Shown here: piece after piece, positions 46,699 to 48,557 of the stretch | Layout of the letters: each line of letters opens with the position of its first letter | Numbering within the stretch: the stretch's first letter is position 1 | NCBI GenBank assembly: GCA_934670175.1 | Contig: CAKUOX010000013.1 | Coordinates: forward strand, 1-48,557 | DNA from: an uncultured Clostridia bacterium | Lineage (GTDB): Bacteria > Bacillota > Clostridia > Christensenellales > Aristaeellaceae | Length of the DNA stretch: 48,557 nucleotides | Direction: 5' to 3' | Notes under the pieces: model-generated | What the model saw: only the letters and a program-made list of their open reading frames with translations | The model's database searches: none | What the model was told of the DNA's origin: nothing | Position numbers and translations under genes: made by a program

Positions 46699-48557
46699 GT
46701 GGCCAGGCACGCCGGATTTTGCTTTGGCGTGCGGCGGGCGGTGGATACGGCGGCGGCCGCTGCACCCGCTTATACGCTGGGGCCTATTATTCACAATCCG
46801 CAAATGGTATCCGCGCTTGAAGCGCGCGGCGTGGTGAGCGTAGACGCGCCCGAGGCCGTTTCGGCCGGAGACCGCGTGGTGATCCGCTCCCATGGCGTGG
46901 GGCGCAAAACGGTCGAGGCGCTTTCGGCGCGCGGCTGTGAGGTGTTGGACGCCACCTGTCCCTTTGTGGCGCGCATTCATGAAATGGCGCGTCAGGCGTC
47001 GGGGGCGGGCAGGCCGGTCATTGTGGTGGGCGAGGGCGCGCATCCGGAGGTTCAGGGTATTTTGGGCTGGACGGATGGCGTGGGCTACGCCGTGATGACA
47101 GAGGCTGAGGCGCTGGCACTGCCGGAAATGGACGAGGCGCTGGTCGTATCGCAGACCACGATGGAGCCGGAGCGCTTCGAGGCGCTCTGCGCGGTGATCA
47201 GGCGGCGCGTGCGCAGGCCGGAGATTCGGAGCACCATCTGTCCGGCGACGCGGGAACGCCAGAGCGAATGCCAGCAGATCGCCGCGCGCGCCGATGTGAT
47301 GATCGTGATCGGCGGCAGGCATTCGTCCAACAGCAACAAGCTGTACCAGCTGGCGAAGGCGCAGTGTCCCAGCACTTACTTCATTGAAACCGCGCGGGAG
47401 CTGAAAGAAATTTCACTCCCCTCGGCAAATATAATCGGGATTACAGCCGGTGCATCCACGCCGGATTGTATAATTAAGGAGGTTGTTGCAGGAATGAACG
47501 ACATCGAGAAGAAAGTACCCGCAGAAGAAACTCAGGAACAGGCCGTTATGTCCATGGAAGACGTTGATAAGACGCTTGTTCAGCTCCGCCCCGGCCAGGT
47601 TGTAACTGGCACCGTTGTTCAGATCACGGACGACGAAGTTTGCGTCAACGTTGGCTATAAGGCAGACGGACTCGTGAAGAAGTCTGATCTTTCCTCTACC
47701 GATGTCAAGGTCGGCGATGAAATCGAGGTCGAAGTGGTGAAGGTGAACGACGGCGAAGGCAATGTGCTGCTTTCCCAGAAGAACATCATCAACCGCAAGG
47801 CCTGGGAAGAGATCGTGGCCAAGCAGGAAGCCGGCGAATTCGTGGAAGGCGTTGGCAAGGAAGCCGTCAAGGGCGGCCTGCTGGCAGACGTGATGGGCGT
47901 GCGCGCCTTTATTCCGGCCTCTCAGCTCTCCCTGCGTTATGTTGAGAAGATCGAGGAGTTCGTGGGTCAGCCCATGACGCTGAAGATCATCGAGATCGAC
48001 AAGGCGAAGAAGCGCATCGTCGCTTCCCGCAAGGCTGTGCTGCTGGTGGAAGAAGCCGAGCGCAAAAAGGCGCTGTGGAACACCTTCGAAGTCGGCTCCA
48101 TCGTTAAGGGCGTTGTTCGCCGCCTGGCGGACTTCGGCGCTTTCGTGGATATCGGCGGCGTGGACGGTCTGGTGCATGTGACCGACCTGAGCTGGGGCCG
48201 CGTAAAGCATCCGTCCGACGTGGTGTCCGTTGGTCAGGAGATCGACGTGAAGATCCTGAACGTGGATCCCGAGCGCGAGCGCATTTCCCTGTCCTACAAG
48301 CAGACTCAGCCCCGTCCGTGGACTGTGGCCGGCGAAAAGTATCCCGTGGGTTCCGTGGTCGAGGGCAAGGTTGTCCGCATCACCACCTTCGGTGCTTTCG
48401 TTGAGCTCGAGCCCGGCCTGGATGGCCTGGTGCACATTTCCCAGTGCGCGCTGACCCGCATTGCGAAGGTCGAGGACGCCGTGAACGTGGGCGACATCGT
48501 GCGCGTGAAGGTGCTGGACGTCAATACCGAAGCCAAGCGCATCAGCCTGTCTATCCG
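46699..48557 (+). CDS. ispH-rpsA: IspH fused to ribosomal protein S1 (3' end outside window)
   Basis: A bifunctional fusion known in Clostridia. The first about 266 residues are IspH (HMBPP reductase, last step of the methylerythritol phosphate isoprenoid pathway): the three [4Fe-4S] cysteines are Cys8 (FCFGV), Cys87 (ATCPFV) and Cys181 (TICPAT), with HNPQ, SHG, HPEVQG (Glu117) and SSNS substrate residues. From about residue 297 come S1 RNA-binding domains; four are visible before the window ends, the third and fourth (GAFVDIGGVDGLVH, GAFVELEPGLDGLVH) most canonical. The start is uncertain: no ATG or TTG lies at the expected place; GTG at 46699 loses about four usual residues and has GGAG too far upstream, while ATC at 46684 or ATT at 46693 fit better but are rare starts. 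An alternative GTG is at 46660. Confidence 0.92.
   Translation, partial: MARHAGFCFGVRRAVDTAAAAAPAYTLGPIIHNPQMVSALEARGVVSVDAPEAVSAGDRVVIRSHGVGRKTVEALSARGCEVLDATCPFVARIHEMARQASGAGRPVIVVGEGAHPEVQGILGWTDGVGYAVMTEAEALALPEMDEALVVSQTTMEPERFEALCAVIRRRVRRPEIRSTICPATRERQSECQQIAARADVMIVIGGRHSSNSNKLYQLAKAQCPSTYFIETARELKEISLPSANIIGITAGASTPDCIIKEVVAGMNDIEKKVPAEETQEQAVMSMEDVDKTLVQLRPGQVVTGTVVQITDDEVCVNVGYKADGLVKKSDLSSTDVKVGDEIEVEVVKVNDGEGNVLLSQKNIINRKAWEEIVAKQEAGEFVEGVGKEAVKGGLLADVMGVRAFIPASQLSLRYVEKIEEFVGQPMTLKIIEIDKAKKRIVASRKAVLLVEEAERKKALWNTFEVGSIVKGVVRRLADFGAFVDIGGVDGLVHVTDLSWGRVKHPSDVVSVGQEIDVKILNVDPERERISLSYKQTQPRPWTVAGEKYPVGSVVEGKVVRITTFGAFVELEPGLDGLVHISQCALTRIAKVEDAVNVGDIVRVKVLDVNTEAKRISLSI
47476..47496 (+). 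promoter_or_regulatory. Internal ribosome binding site at the IspH-S1 junction
   Basis: A perfect AAGGAGG (47476-47482) lies 11 bases before an in-frame ATG (47494-47496) that would start an S1-only protein. The downstream codons shift towards GTT, GAA and AAG, unlike the GC-ending codons of the IspH part. Confidence 0.5.

Noticed and set aside
1..48557. tRNA, rRNA, CRISPR arrays, insertion sequences, prophage, integrase or toxin-antitoxin pair
   Set aside because: I scanned for T-loop GGTTCGANTCC-type sequence, regularly spaced repeats, DDE or tyrosine-recombinase motifs and small paired toxin genes; the few near hits (such as GGTTCGCA in the two foldbacks) lacked a tRNA cloverleaf.

Overview
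The window looks like chromosomal DNA of a high-GC, endospore-forming member of the Clostridia (Firmicutes). The evidence is a SpoIIE phosphatase, adjacent yabP-yabQ-divIC genes, a SpoIID-type protein, a BceRS-BceAB-like cassette, a fused IspH-ribosomal protein S1 gene, AGGAGG-type ribosome binding sites and TTGACA/TATAAT-type promoters with 17-base spacers. A finer placement (for example a Christensenellales-like gut lineage) is only a guess. I see no tRNA, rRNA, CRISPR array, transposase or phage gene; the window is mostly core and cell-envelope genes.

Layout. 1-8.7 kb: an unassigned edge with a terminator, the RNA ligase RtcB, a small HTH protein, a secreted GH25 lysozyme, a LacI regulator divergent from galM, gltX and a MATE transporter. 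8.8-13.2 kb: a probable surface-polymer O-acetylation locus (SGNH hydrolase, DUF4358 lipoprotein, MBOAT acyltransferase, DHHW protein). 13.2-16.2 kb, minus strand: a three-gene nucleotide-activation unit with a fused SDR-cytidylyltransferase, an IspD/TarI-like enzyme and an epimerase. 16.3-23.5 kb: divIC, yabQ, yabP, an HtrA protease, DUF378, spoIIE, a chagasin-like inhibitor and mgtE. 23.5-24.0 kb: a gene-poor stretch with a promoter and several RNA-like foldbacks that probably forms a long mgtE leader. 24.0-26.1 kb: HAD phosphatase, nucleotidyltransferase and DUF2148 operon. 26.4-27.1 kb: a SANT/Myb-like protein.

27.3-36.5 kb is a long minus-strand run: SpoIID-SH3 protein, secreted caspase-like protease with Ig-like and EF-hand modules, nadE, then a BceRS-type two-component system and its ABC transporter behind a recognisable operator. 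36.7-37.4 kb holds a TauE/SafE permease. From 37.6 kb to the end the plus strand carries FHA protein, Nudix hydrolase, FtsW/RodA, a transpeptidase PBP, uvrC, a PepV-like dipeptidase, cmk, plsC and the truncated ispH-rpsA fusion.

No single gene cluster is clearly a new defence or mobile system. The parts most worth a second look are the coupled SpoIID/caspase-EF-hand pair, the SDR-TagD fusion operon, the structured mgtE leader with a related stem at the window edge, and the expression signals of the IspH-S1 fusion. Starts were chosen by ribosome binding site and family length and often differ from the longest open frame. All function calls come from reading motifs by eye; no database search was run.
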